Source of the DNA: Paracoccus sp. S1E-3
GTDB lineage: Bacteria > Pseudomonadota > Alphaproteobacteria > Rhodobacterales > Rhodobacteraceae
Length of the DNA stretch: 64,000 nucleotides
NCBI RefSeq assembly: GCF_013868135.1
Contig: NZ_JACEMU010000004.1
Span: forward strand, 1,674,001-1,738,000
Reading direction: 5' to 3'
Part shown: piece by piece, positions 54,426-64,000 of the stretch
How positions within the stretch are numbered: position 1 is the first letter of the stretch
How the letters are laid out: each line of letters starts with the position of its first letter
The notes under the pieces: generated by a model
What the model saw: only the letters and a program-made list of their open reading frames with translations
Told to the model about the DNA's origin: nothing
The model's database searches: none
Position numbers and translations under genes: made by a program

Positions 54426-54494
54426 TTGACCTATTTATCATTTTCCGCCCAACGCGTCGCATTTTTTGGCGCGTGGCCGGGAAAAATAGGTCAA
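54426..54494. promoter_or_regulatory. Spaced inverted repeat between gltD and uppP, possible operator
   Basis: Perfect eleven-base arms TTGACCTATTT (54426-54436) and AAATAGGTCAA (54484-54494) are separated by 47 bases. The region is the leader of gltD and the 3' flank of uppP, both read leftward, and is notably A/T-rich. The arms look like a regulator binding pair. The regulator is not identifiable. Confidence 0.45.
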
Positions 54495-54500
54495 TACGCG

Positions 54501-55301
54501 TTACATACCTGCAGAAAGCGCCAGCAAAACAAGGGTGCCCACGATGATTCGCCACCAGGCAAACAGCGCATAGCCATGTTTCGACACGTAGGTGAGCAGC
54601 CATTTCACCACGAACACCGCCGCGATGAAGGCACAGACAAAGCCCACGACGATGTTCCCCATCGCCTGCGCGTCCAGAATATCACGATTCTTCAGCAGAT
54701 CGTAGACGAAGGCGCCGGCCATGGTCGGCATCGACAGGAAAAAGGAAAATTCGGCCGCCGCGCGCTTGCCGACGCCCATCAGCATCGCACCCACGATCGT
54801 GGCACCCGAGCGCGAGACGCCGGGAACCATCGCCAGACACTGCACCACCCCGATCTTGAGGGCGGTGGAGGGGGGAATGTCCTCGACCTCGGTCACGGTC
54901 GGGGGCGGCGCATAGCGGTCGACGAACAGCAGGATGACGCCGCCCACGATCAGCATGATGGCGATCAGCATCGGCGTCTCGAACAGCACCGTCTTGATGA
55001 AATCATGCGCCAGCACGCCCACCACCACGGCGGGCAGAAATGCCAGCAGCACCGAAAGGATGAAGCGGCGCGCCACCGGATCATGCGGGGCGGCGGTGAA
55101 GATCTGCACCAGCCGGCCGGCATAGACGCCCAGGATCGCCATGATCGCGCCCAGTTGAATCAGCACCTCGAAGGCGCGGCCGGGGCTGTCAAAGCCCAGA
55201 AAATGCCCGGCCAGAAGAATGTGGCCCGTCGAGGAAACGGGGATGAACTCGGTCAGGCCTTCCAGCAGTCCGAGAAGCCCGGCGACGATGGTATCGTTCA
55301 T
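54501..55301 (-). CDS. uppP: Undecaprenyl-diphosphatase UppP (BacA)
   Basis: UppP recycles the lipid carrier for peptidoglycan and surface polysaccharides and gives bacitracin resistance. The 266-residue membrane protein has [20 protein letters not shown] with the catalytic Glu region and Ser, and [20 protein letters not shown], the second conserved motif with the Arg. About eight membrane helices are present. It follows the oxidoreductase gene by a single base in the same direction. Confidence 0.95.
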   Translation of the reverse strand: MNDTIVAGLLGLLEGLTEFIPVSSTGHILLAGHFLGFDSPGRAFEVLIQLGAIMAILGVYAGRLVQIFTAAPHDPVARRFILSVLLAFLPAVVVGVLAHDFIKTVLFETPMLIAIMLIVGGVILLFVDRYAPPPTVTEVEDIPPSTALKIGVVQCLAMVPGVSRSGATIVGAMLMGVGKRAAAEFSFFLSMPTMAGAFVYDLLKNRDILDAQAMGNIVVGFVCAFIAAVFVVKWLLTYVSKHGYALFAWWRIIVGTLVLLALSAGM

Positions 55302-55302
55302 G

Positions 55303-56289
55303 TCAGTTCGGGCGCAGGTTCTTGGCCGAAGCGGTCATGTCGGCGTATTGACCGCCGGGCCGGAAGCGCCACAGATATTCGCCGATCACCGCCCCGGATG
55401 CCGTCGGCTGGATGTCCAGGTCGGATAGCCCGCGCGCGCCATCGGCCACGATATTGTCCTTGCGCAGCGACCGCACCTGATCGCGGGTCAGCACCCGGTT
55501 CGTCAGCAGACCGCCGGTCACCGCCGAGGCGATGTCGAACACCCCCCCCAGCAGCCCCGCCGCCCAGAACGGCAGGTTGACAACGGCACGGCGGCGCTGG
55601 GTCTTCTCCAGCGTCTGCGCGACCATCTGACGAAGGGTCAGGACTTCGGGGCCGCCCAGTTCGTAAATCCCCGGTGCGGCCTTGCCCAGCACGGCCTTCA
55701 CCGCGGCATTGGCCACATCCTCGACATAGACCGGCTGCATCTTCGTCTTGCCCCCGGCGATCAGCATGACCGGCCCCAGCCCGGCCAGCGAGGCGAACCG
55801 CCCGTAAACGCCGTGATCCGGCCCGAAGATCACCGAAGGCCGCAGGATCACCGCACCGGGCTGGTGGCGCAGCACGGCGGCCTCACCCTCGCCCTTGGTG
55901 GCGGCATATTGGCTGGCGGAATCGGGATCGGCGCCAATGGCCGAGACATGGACGAAATTGGTGATGCCGTTTTCCGCCGCGATACGGGCGACGCGCTCGG
56001 CGCCCTCGACCTGAACCGGGCGGAAGCGGTTCTTGCCCTCGTTCACCAGGATGCCCACGCAGTTGATGACCGCATCAGCATCGGCCATGGCGGCGCGGAC
56101 CGAGGCTTCGTCGCGGATATTGCAGGGCACCGGCTCGACCTGGCCCACGGCGCCATAGGTGCGCACGAAAAGCGCCTCGCTGGGACGACGCACGGCAACG
56201 CGGACGCGCCAGCCTTCCTTGGCCATCCGGCGGGCGATCTGACGCCCGAGCGACCCGGATCCGCCATAAATCGTGACGATCTTCGACAT
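55303..56289 (-). CDS. NDUFA9-like NAD-binding oxidoreductase/epimerase-type protein
   Basis: The 328-residue atypical short-chain dehydrogenase starts with [20 protein letters not shown], the Rossmann GxxGxxG, and has [34 protein letters not shown] and [12 protein letters not shown]. It lacks a standard YxxxK with a matching catalytic Ser, as in the NDUFA9/complex I accessory group common in alphaproteobacteria. The start at 56289 is chosen because the Rossmann fold begins just after. Complex I assembly is an inference from family. Confidence 0.83.
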   Translation of the reverse strand: MSKIVTIYGGSGSLGRQIARRMAKEGWRVRVAVRRPSEALFVRTYGAVGQVEPVPCNIRDEASVRAAMADADAVINCVGILVNEGKNRFRPVQVEGAERVARIAAENGITNFVHVSAIGADPDSASQYAATKGEGEAAVLRHQPGAVILRPSVIFGPDHGVYGRFASLAGLGPVMLIAGGKTKMQPVYVEDVANAAVKAVLGKAAPGIYELGGPEVLTLRQMVAQTLEKTQRRRAVVNLPFWAAGLLGGVFDIASAVTGGLLTNRVLTRDQVRSLRKDNIVADGARGLSDLDIQPTASGAVIGEYLWRFRPGGQYADMTASAKNLRPN

Positions 56290-56404
56290 GAGCTGCCCCC
56301 TTTGCGCGGCTTTGCCTCCGCTGATAACGCGCGCGGCCGGGTCGGGCAAGCACCGCGCCCGAAACTGAACCGGACAGCGTCGCTGGTTTTTTCACCCCAA
56401 GCGA

Positions 56405-56418
56405 TTTTTTGCAAAAAA
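56405..56418. other. A/T palindrome upstream of the tRNA-Leu promoter
   Basis: TTTTTTGCAAAAAA is a perfect 14-base palindrome seven bases before the -35 box of the tRNA promoter. It may be a DNA-bend or UP-like element. Confidence 0.35.
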
Positions 56419-56424
56419 TGGCCG

Positions 56425-56453
56425 TTGACACCCCCGGCGACTGCCCTTAATCA
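56425..56453 (+). promoter_or_regulatory. Promoter of tRNA-Leu
   Basis: A consensus -35 TTGACA (56425-56430) is followed after 17 bases by TAATCA (56448-56453). Transcription would start at about 56460, a few bases before the tRNA. Confidence 0.7.
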
Positions 56454-56470
56454 CCCCGCTCACGGCACCT

Positions 56471-56555
56471 GCCCAGGTGGCGGAATTGGTAGACGCGCAC
56501 GGTTCAGGTCCGTGTGCCGCAAGGCGTGGAGGTTCGAGTCCTCTCCTGGGCACCA
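56471..56555 (+). tRNA. tRNA-Leu (anticodon CAG)
   Basis: The 85-base gene has acceptor arms GCCCAGG and CCTGGGC with discriminator A and an encoded CCA (56553-56555). The anticodon loop TTCAGGT (56503-56509) gives anticodon CAG (56505-56507), read as leucine CTG. A long variable arm and the T loop GGTTCGAGTCC are present, as expected for a class II leucine tRNA. Confidence 0.97.
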
Positions 56556-56560
56556 AAAAA

Positions 56561-56589
56561 CCCGCAGCGCTCGCCGCTGCGGGTTTTTT
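56561..56589 (+). terminator. Terminator of tRNA-Leu
   Basis: A stem CCCGCAGCG (56561-56569) with CGCTGCGGG (56575-56583), loop CTCGC, followed by TTTTTT (56584-56589). It begins six bases after the tRNA CCA end, an unambiguous rho-independent terminator. Confidence 0.92.
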
Positions 56590-56676
56590 GCATTTTCAAC
56601 CTGTTCGCGTCGACCGGAACCCAATCGGCACCAGCCGGGTTTTCCCGCATCACAACTCCAATGCGCGATAAGGATC

Positions 56677-58182
56677 ATGACCGAGCTGACCTTCACCCCC
56701 GGCGAAAATTGCTGGCGGGTGGCGACCGCCGCCAAATTTACCACCATCATCGACGGGACCGACTATTTTCGCGTGCTGCGCGAATCGCTGGAACGGGCCG
56801 AGCGGCTGGTGATGCTGGTCGGCTGGGACTTCGATTTCGAAATCGAAATGCTGCCGGGCGACAGCGATGACGACGGCATCGCCCCAGACGGCCTGCCGAA
56901 TCAGATGGGGCCATTTCTGGATGCGCTTGTCGACCGCAACCCGGAGCTTGAAATCTATCTGCTGAAATGGAGCGGCGGCGCCCTTATCGCCCCCGGCCGC
57001 GCGCTTCCGGCCGCACGGATCAAGCTGCTGTCGCCTGACCAGGTGCACCTGGCCTTTGACGGCCATCATCCGATCGGTGCCAGCCATCACCAGAAAATCG
57101 CCGTCATCGACGATTCGCTGGCCTTCTGCGGCGGCATCGATGTGACCGATGGCCGCTGGGACACCGGCGCCCATGCTGCCGATAACCCGCTGCGTCAGTT
57201 GAAGAACGGCGATATCGCCCAGCCCTGGCACGATGTGGCGACGGTGATGAGCGGCCCGGCGGCCGCCGCGCTCAGCGGGCTGTGTCGCATCCGCTGGGAA
57301 CGTGCCGAGGGCACGCCGCCGGACGAACCCTTCCTGCCCGGTCAGGACCGCTGGCCCAAGGCGCTGAAGCCTCAGTTCCGCAACATCCCGGTAGCCATCG
57401 CCCGGACGGCGCCTCCCACCCGCACCCAGCCGGTGATCGCCGAGATCGAGGCGCTGTATCTGGACAGCATTCGCGCCGCGCAGAAGGTGATCTATCTGGA
57501 GTCGCAATATTTCGCCTCGGACGAAATCGCGCAGGCCATCGCCGCCCGGCTGGAGGAGCCGGATGGTCCCGAGATCATCGTCATCAATCCCCGCGCCGCC
57601 CAGGGCGCGATCGAGGATGAGGCGATGCATGTCACCCGCAGCCGCTTCATCCGCGACCTGGCGGCACAGGACCGCTTTGACCGCTTCCGCATCCTTTATC
57701 CGGTGAACGATGACGAGCAGGATATCTATGTCCATGCCAAGGTCTCGATCATCGACGACGCCTTCCTGCGGGTCGGCTCCAGCAATATCGACCGCCGCTC
57801 GATGGGGTTCGACACCGAATGCGACGTGGCGCTGGTGGGGGAAAACGCCACCGACCGCCAGACGATGCGGGATCTGCGCGACAGCCTGCTGGCCGAGCAT
57901 CTTGGCCGCGACCCGGCCGAGGTGGCCGCCCGGATCGACGCCGAAGGCAGCGTGATCGCCGCCATCGACGCGCTGAATCGCCCGCAGGGGCGCGGGCTGC
58001 GCCCGATCCTGCCGCGACGCGAAAGCCTGTTGGGCAAATGGCTGGCCGATACCCGCTTTTTCGACCCGCGCTATCGCCGCAGCGCCGAGGCGCGGCTGGG
58101 GCTGACCTCGCGCCACGTGATGATGGGGATGGCGGCGATCGCGGCCGGTCTGGTCTGGTGGCAACGCCGGCGTGGGCGCTGA
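56677..58182 (+). CDS. Phospholipase D family protein
   Basis: The 501-residue protein has two HKD motifs: GASHHQKIAVIDDSLAFCGG (His138/Lys140/Asp145 region) and YVHAKVSIIDDAFLRVGSSN (near residue 352). A C-terminal hydrophobic stretch (HVMMGMAAIAAGLVWW) followed by basic residues would anchor it in the membrane. Such proteins are phospholipases D, cardiolipin synthases or nucleases; the length and DPLRQ-like DNPLRQLKNGDIAQPWHDV fit the phospholipase group. AAGGA stands six bases before ATG 56677. Confidence 0.86.
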   Translation: MTELTFTPGENCWRVATAAKFTTIIDGTDYFRVLRESLERAERLVMLVGWDFDFEIEMLPGDSDDDGIAPDGLPNQMGPFLDALVDRNPELEIYLLKWSGGALIAPGRALPAARIKLLSPDQVHLAFDGHHPIGASHHQKIAVIDDSLAFCGGIDVTDGRWDTGAHAADNPLRQLKNGDIAQPWHDVATVMSGPAAAALSGLCRIRWERAEGTPPDEPFLPGQDRWPKALKPQFRNIPVAIARTAPPTRTQPVIAEIEALYLDSIRAAQKVIYLESQYFASDEIAQAIAARLEEPDGPEIIVINPRAAQGAIEDEAMHVTRSRFIRDLAAQDRFDRFRILYPVNDDEQDIYVHAKVSIIDDAFLRVGSSNIDRRSMGFDTECDVALVGENATDRQTMRDLRDSLLAEHLGRDPAEVAARIDAEGSVIAAIDALNRPQGRGLRPILPRRESLLGKWLADTRFFDPRYRRSAEARLGLTSRHVMMGMAAIAAGLVWWQRRRGR

Positions 58183-58185
58183 CCG

Positions 58186-59190
58186 CTAACCGGAGACCCG
58201 CCCGCTGGAGGCGCGGATCACCAGCTCCGGCGTCAGGGTGGTCGACAGATCGCCCCCGCCACGCATATGGGCCAGCAGCGTTCGCGCGGCCACGCGGCCC
58301 ATCGCGTGCCTGGGCTGGCGGATCGTGGTCAGCGGGGTCGGCAGATGCGCGCCCCAGTCAATTCCGTCAAACCCGACGACCGAGACCTGACGCGGGATCG
58401 CGATCCCATGGCGCTGCACCTCGCCCATGAAGCCGGCGGCGAGTTCGTCGCTGAAGGCGACGATGGCGGTGGGGCGGGTTGCAGGGTCCTCGGCCAGCCA
58501 GATTCCGGCCGCGCGGGCACCGGCGGCCAGCGTGAAATCGCCCGCATATCCCGGCGGCGCGGTGCCGAGGGCGCGAATCATCCCCTCCAGCCGGGCGCGG
58601 TGCAGCACGTTCACCTCGGGTCCGCCGATGAAGGCGATGCGGCGATGGTCCAGCGTCAGCAGATGCCCGGTCGCCAGCTCGGTGCCGCGTTGATTGTCCA
58701 GCACGATACGCGGAAGGTCGGCGCCTTCGATCCATTCGCAGGCCGTGACCAGCGGCGGCGCACCCGGCAGGCTGGCCAGATCGGCGGCGGTGACCTGCCC
58801 GTCCAGCAGGATGATGCCGTCGGCGCGCGAGGTGTCCAGAAAGCGCCGCAGCGCCCGGTGGCGGCCGCCCGTCGCCATCGTGTCACCAACCAAAAGGTCA
58901 TAACCTTCGGCCATCAGCTCGTGCCCCATCCCCGAAAGGAGGCGCGCGAAGAACGGATTCCCCAGATTCGGCACCAGCGCCACGATTGCCCCGGTGCGCT
59001 GCTTGCGCAGGTTCCGCGCCGCCAGATTGACGCGGTAGCCGGTGGCGGCGACGGCCGCCATCACCGCCGCTCGGGTGGCCTCGGTCACCATTTCGGGGCG
59101 CGACAGCACCCGGCTGACCGTCGCCGAAGACACCCCCGCATGACGGGCGACATCGGCGAGCCGGACAGGATGATGGGGTCGATCGGTCAA
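58186..59190 (-). CDS. LacI-family transcriptional regulator
   Basis: The 334-residue repressor has the N-terminal helix-turn-helix VRLADVARHAGVSSATVSRV with hinge TGYRVNLAARNLRKQRTGAI, and a sugar-binding periplasmic-protein-like domain (IVALVPNLGNPFFARLLSGM to the C-terminus). The start is TTG 59190, with AGAGGCGG just upstream; the frame is open further but has no ATG between the promoter region and this point. It faces the isomerase gene and presumably represses it and the downstream importer, as well as itself. Confidence 0.92.
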   Translation of the reverse strand: MTDRPHHPVRLADVARHAGVSSATVSRVLSRPEMVTEATRAAVMAAVAATGYRVNLAARNLRKQRTGAIVALVPNLGNPFFARLLSGMGHELMAEGYDLLVGDTMATGGRHRALRRFLDTSRADGIILLDGQVTAADLASLPGAPPLVTACEWIEGADLPRIVLDNQRGTELATGHLLTLDHRRIAFIGGPEVNVLHRARLEGMIRALGTAPPGYAGDFTLAAGARAAGIWLAEDPATRPTAIVAFSDELAAGFMGEVQRHGIAIPRQVSVVGFDGIDWGAHLPTPLTTIRQPRHAMGRVAARTLLAHMRGGGDLSTTLTPELVIRASSGRVSG

Positions 59191-59226
59191 ATTCCGCCTC
59201 TTGTGTGCGACGAGACTGCGCCGGAA

Positions 59227-59272
59227 TGAAATCGTTTTCAATACGGAAAAACCATACTTGAAAACGATTACA
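59227..59272. promoter_or_regulatory. Two LacI-type operator sites in the divergent region
   Basis: TGAAATCGTTTTCA (59227-59240) is an almost perfect LacI-family palindrome centred on CG with one mismatch. TGAAAACGATTACA (59259-59272) is a weaker copy with two mismatched pairs. Their centres are 32 bases apart, about three helical turns, suited to one regulator bridging both promoters. Confidence 0.72.
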
Positions 59273-59308
59273 AACCATGTATTGATTGAGCGCATCGGGG
59301 AGGAAGAT

Positions 59309-60367
59309 ATGCGCACCATCAAGGGGCCGGGCCTGTTTCTGGCGCAATTCGCGGGTGATGCCGCGCCATATGACAGCTGGGACGGAATCACCAAATGGGC
59401 TGCTTCGCTGGGTTATTCCGGCGTGCAGGTGCCCAGCAACGACGCGCGGCTGTTCGATCTGGACCTCGCGGTCGCCTCGCAGGATTGGCGCGACGAGTTT
59501 CTGGGCATTGCCGCGCAGAACGGGGTCGCCGTGACGGAACTGTCCAGCCACATTCAGGGCCAGCTGGTCGCCGTGAACCCCGTCTATGACGCGGCCTTCG
59601 ATGCCTTCGCCCCTGCCCCTCTGCGCGGCAATCCGCAGGCGCGGCAAGAATGGGCCGTGGATCAGGTCGCCAAGACCATCCGCGCCAGCCGACTGCTGGG
59701 GCTGGACGCAATGGCGACATTCTCGGGCGCGCTCGCATGGCCCTATCTGTATCCGTGGCCGCAGCGCGCGCCGGGGCTGGTCGAGACCGCCTTCGACACG
59801 CTGGCGGCGCGCTGGCGTCCGCTGCTGGATCTGGCCGAGGAAAACGGCATCGATGTCTGTTATGAAATCCATCCCGGCGAGGATCTGCTTGACGGCATCA
59901 CCTTCGAGATGTTTCTGGATCGCGTAAACGGTCATGCCCGCGCGAATATGCTGTATGACCCCTCGCATCATGTGCTGCAGCAGCTGGACTACATCCAGCA
60001 CATCGATTTCTACCACGACCGCATCCGCATGTTCCACGTCAAGGATGCCGAGTTCCGGCCGACCGGACGGCAGGGCGTCTATGGCGGCTTTCAGCCTTGG
60101 GTGAACCGCGCCGGACGCTTCCGCAGCCCCGGTGACGGGCAGGTTGATTTCGGGCGGATCTTTTCCAAACTGACCCAATACGACTTCCCCGGCTGGGCCG
60201 TGGTCGAATGGGAATGCGCGTTGAAGCACCCCGAGGACGGGGCAAGGGAGGGGGCCGAATTCGTGAAGAAGCACATCATCCGCACCACACCACACGCCTT
60301 TGACGACTTCGCCGCGCAAGGCAGCGACGACGGCGCCAACCGCCGCGCCCTGGGGCTGGAAGCATGA
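59309..60367 (+). CDS. Sugar phosphate isomerase/epimerase family protein (TIM barrel)
   Basis: The 352-residue xylose isomerase-like TIM-barrel protein has a metal site visible as CYEIHPGEDLLD, YDPSHHVLQQLD, MFHVKDAEFRPTG and VEWECALKHPEDG, which give the Glu-Asp-His-Glu set. Members isomerise or epimerise sugars or convert inositol derivatives; the substrate is unknown. GGGGAGG precedes ATG 59309. It is the first gene of a sugar operon and overlaps the dehydrogenase by four bases. Confidence 0.85.
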   Translation: MRTIKGPGLFLAQFAGDAAPYDSWDGITKWAASLGYSGVQVPSNDARLFDLDLAVASQDWRDEFLGIAAQNGVAVTELSSHIQGQLVAVNPVYDAAFDAFAPAPLRGNPQARQEWAVDQVAKTIRASRLLGLDAMATFSGALAWPYLYPWPQRAPGLVETAFDTLAARWRPLLDLAEENGIDVCYEIHPGEDLLDGITFEMFLDRVNGHARANMLYDPSHHVLQQLDYIQHIDFYHDRIRMFHVKDAEFRPTGRQGVYGGFQPWVNRAGRFRSPGDGQVDFGRIFSKLTQYDFPGWAVVEWECALKHPEDGAREGAEFVKKHIIRTTPHAFDDFAAQGSDDGANRRALGLEA

Positions 60368-61475
60368 GCACGGCAGCCCCCCAGGATCCTGTCCCGCTGG
60401 GAATGGTCGGCGGCGGCGACGGCGCCTTCATCGGCGCCATTCACCGCATCGCCGCGCGCATGGACGGCCAGTTCACGTTGGTTGCGGGCGCGCTGTCGTC
60501 GGACCCGGCGCGGGCCGCGGCCTCGGCCGGGGCGCTGGGGATCGCCCGCAGCTATGCCGATTACCGCGAAATGGCGCGGGCCGAGGCCGCCCGCCCCGAC
60601 GGCATCCGCGCCGTAGCCATCGTGACGCCGAACCACCTGCATGCACCGGTGGCGATTGCCTTTCTGGACGCGGGCATCAACGTCATCTGCGACAAGCCGC
60701 TGACCGCGACGCGCGAGGATGCCGAAGCGCTGGCGGCGGCCGTCAAGCGCTCCTCGGCGCATTTCTTTCTGACCCATAACTATTGCGCCCATCCGATGGT
60801 GCGCGAGGCCCGCGCCATGGTCGCCGATGGCGATATCGGCAAGCTGCGGCTGGTGCAGGCGGAATATCTGCAGGGCTGGCTGTCGGATGATGTGCACAGC
60901 AAGCAGGCCGACTGGCGCACCGATCCGGCGCGGTCCGGCGCCGGGGCGATCGGCGATATCGGCACCCATGCCTGGCAACTGGCCGAGTTTGTGACCGGCC
61001 AGACACCGGCCTCGCTCTCGGCGGATCTGTCCAGCATGGTCGAAGGCCGCCGCGTCGACGACGATGCCCGCATCGCGCTGCGCTATGCCAGCGGCGCCAA
61101 GGGCGGCATCTGGGTCAGTCAGGTCGCCGCCGGTCAGGAGGGCGGGCTGTCCTTGCGTCTGTTCGGCACCGAAGGCGCGCTGGAATGGCGGCTGCAGGAC
61201 CCCGAGGCGCTGATCTTCACCGGCAAGGACGGCCAGGCCCTGCGGATGACGCGGGCGCGCGACCGCTCGAATTCGGGCCGCACGCCTTCGGGCCACCCGG
61301 AAGGCTATCTGGAGGCTTTCGCAAACCTCTATCGCGACATCGCCGAGGTGATCCGGGGCGATGACAGGCATCTGGACCGCATCCCCGGCATCCGGGACGG
61401 CCTGTCCGGCATGGCCTTCATCTTCGCAGCACAGGACAGTGCAGCGCGTGACGGCGCGTGGGTCGAGGTGAAGCC

Positions 61476-61479
<4 letters not shown>
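60364..61479 (+). CDS. Gfo/Idh/MocA family oxidoreductase
   Basis: The 371-residue NAD(P)-dependent sugar dehydrogenase starts MVGGGDGAFIGAIHRIAARM with a Rossmann loop, contains VTPNHLHAPVAIAFLDAG and INVICDKPLTATREDAEALA, where the family's EKP appears as DKP, and GAGAIGDIGTHAWQLAEFVT with the catalytic His. It would oxidise a sugar or inositol made available by the importer below, together with the isomerase. ATG overlaps the isomerase stop and the gene overlaps the ABC ATPase start. Confidence 0.9.
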
Positions 61480-62965
<1,486 letters not shown>

Positions 62966-62969
<4 letters not shown>

Positions 62970-63931
62970 AACGTATCGACCTGCATGTCTGGGGGCCGCT
63001 GATCGCCCTGATCGGGCTGTTCATTCTAGGCGCTTTGCTGAACCCGGCCTTTCTCGCCCCGGCGAACCTGTCCAACGTGCTGGCGCGTTCGGCCTTTATC
63101 GGGCTGATCGCCATCGGCATGACCTTTGTGATCACACAGGGCGGCCTTGATCTGTCGGTGGGGTCGATGGCGGCCTTTCTGGCCGGCATCACCATCATGG
63201 CGATGAATGCGCTGGTGCCGATCGTCGGCGAGAGCTGGGGCACCATCCTGCTTGGGATGGGCGTGGCGCTGCTGGGCGGGATCGCCGCCGGGTATGTCAA
63301 TGGCGCGCTGATCACCAAGGCCCGGATCGAGGCATTCATTGTCACCCTCGGCACCATGGGGATCTTCCGGTCGCTGGTGACCTGGCTTGCCGATGGCGGC
63401 ACGCTCAGCCTCGATTCGGGGCTGCGCAGCATCTATCGGCCGGTCTATTTCGGCGGCCTCGGCTGGCTGACTTGGCCGATCATCGTCTTCGCCATCGCCG
63501 CGGTGCTGGGCGAATGGACCATGCGCCACACCCGCTTCGGCCGCCATGTCGAGGCGATCGGGTCGAATGACCGCGTCGCCCGCTATTCCGCCGTCGATGT
63601 CGAACGGGTCCGGCTGGCCACCTATGTGCTGCTGGGCGTCCTGGTCGGCGTCGCCACGATCCTCTATGTGCCCCGGCTCGGCTCGGCCTCCGGTTCCACC
63701 GGCGTCCTGTGGGAGCTGGAGGCGATCGCCGCCGTCATCATCGGGGGCACCGCATTGAAAGGCGGCCGGGGCCGGGTCTGGGGCACCGTGGTGGGCGTCC
63801 TGATCCTGTCGATGATCGACAATATCCTGAACCTGACGGACCTTGTCAGCCCCTACCTGAACGGGGCGATTCAGGGCGTCATCATCGTCCTTGCTGTGGT
63901 GTTGCAGCGGGAAAAACGCACCGCAGAGTAG
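62966..63931 (+). CDS. Sugar ABC importer permease (RbsC-like)
   Basis: The 321-residue inner-membrane protein has about eight to ten helices and the RbsC-type signatures LIAIGMTFVITQGGLDLSVG, GYVNGALITKARIEAFIVTL, and AIAAVIIGGTALKGGRGRV with the EAA-like loop. It likely dimerises and pairs with the ATPase above. The start is GTG 62966, overlapping the ATPase stop, with GAGGAGGAG upstream. A substrate-binding protein gene starts 23 bases later. Confidence 0.93.
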
Positions 63932-63953
63932 CGGTTTTTGGGGAGGAAGTGGA

Positions 63954-64000
63954 ATGAAACGTCGCAATCTGATGAAACTGCCGCTGGCGGCGGCGGCGCT
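63954..64000 (+). CDS. Sugar ABC importer substrate-binding protein, N-terminal fragment
   Basis: Only the first 15 codons are inside the window. They encode MKRRNLMKLPLAAAA, a typical start of a signal peptide with basic residues followed by a hydrophobic run. GGGGAGGAAG precedes the ATG. Following an ATPase and permease, it is most likely the periplasmic binding protein of the same importer. Confidence 0.7.
   Translation, partial: MKRRNLMKLPLAAAA

Overview
The window is GC-rich, densely packed chromosomal DNA from an alphaproteobacterium, most probably Rhodobacterales and close to Paracoccus. The signs are the flagellar gene order (fliL, a MotE-like gene, motA, flhA, fliR and flhB facing fliF, a fliH-like gene, fliN and fliP), a gcvTHP operon behind a tandem glycine riboswitch, many four-base start/stop overlaps, frequent GTG and TTG starts, and core-gene sequence style. 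No insertion sequence, prophage, CRISPR array or rRNA operon was seen. The genus is an inference from gene order and protein style, not from a marker-gene comparison.

Bases 1-9219 hold a surface-polysaccharide cluster on the + strand: a truncated CMP-Kdo synthetase (kdsB-like), a GT2 glycosyltransferase, galU, galE, a GT4 glycosyltransferase, a second GT2-like enzyme, a two-domain Core-2/I-branching-type enzyme and a long sulfotransferase. Together they would make UDP-sugars, assemble a Kdo-containing or capsule-like glycan and probably sulfate it. A 371-base gap with nothing recognisable and an exported alpha/beta hydrolase follow.

Bases 10646-20921 are a divergent flagellar locus. Leftward lie fliL, a small membrane protein, a MotE-like chaperone, motA, a small exported protein, flhA, fliR, flhB and a small coiled-coil protein. 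Rightward lie fliF, a fliH-like gene, fliN and fliP. The genes for FliG, FliM, FliQ, FliI and MotB are not in the window.

Bases 21088-38637 are mostly housekeeping: hslO, a CoA-type Nudix hydrolase, cca, an ABC exporter, an RlmD/TrmA-type RNA methyltransferase, a DUF2267 gene, the NAD-salvage pair pncA-pncB, trhO, an AEC transporter, an enoyl-CoA hydratase, a thiolase, ilvA, an orphan Hpt protein, argG, a DUF2945-DUF488 pair, a mogA-type gene and one unrecognised gene of atypical codon use (38164-38637).

Bases 38672-43336 form the glycine cleavage operon gcvT-gcvH-gcvP, read leftward from a recognisable promoter through a tandem glycine riboswitch. An MscS channel, rsfS, rlmH, two small envelope proteins, and the glutamate synthase operon follow. 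In that operon gltD and gltB are separated by two translationally coupled envelope genes. uppP, an NDUFA9-like oxidoreductase, tRNA-Leu(CAG) with a clear promoter and terminator, and a phospholipase D come next.

Bases 58186-64000 form a sugar-catabolism locus: a LacI-type repressor facing a sugar isomerase/epimerase, a Gfo/Idh/MocA dehydrogenase and an RbsACB-type ABC importer whose binding-protein gene is cut by the window end. Two LacI-style operators lie in the divergent promoter region.
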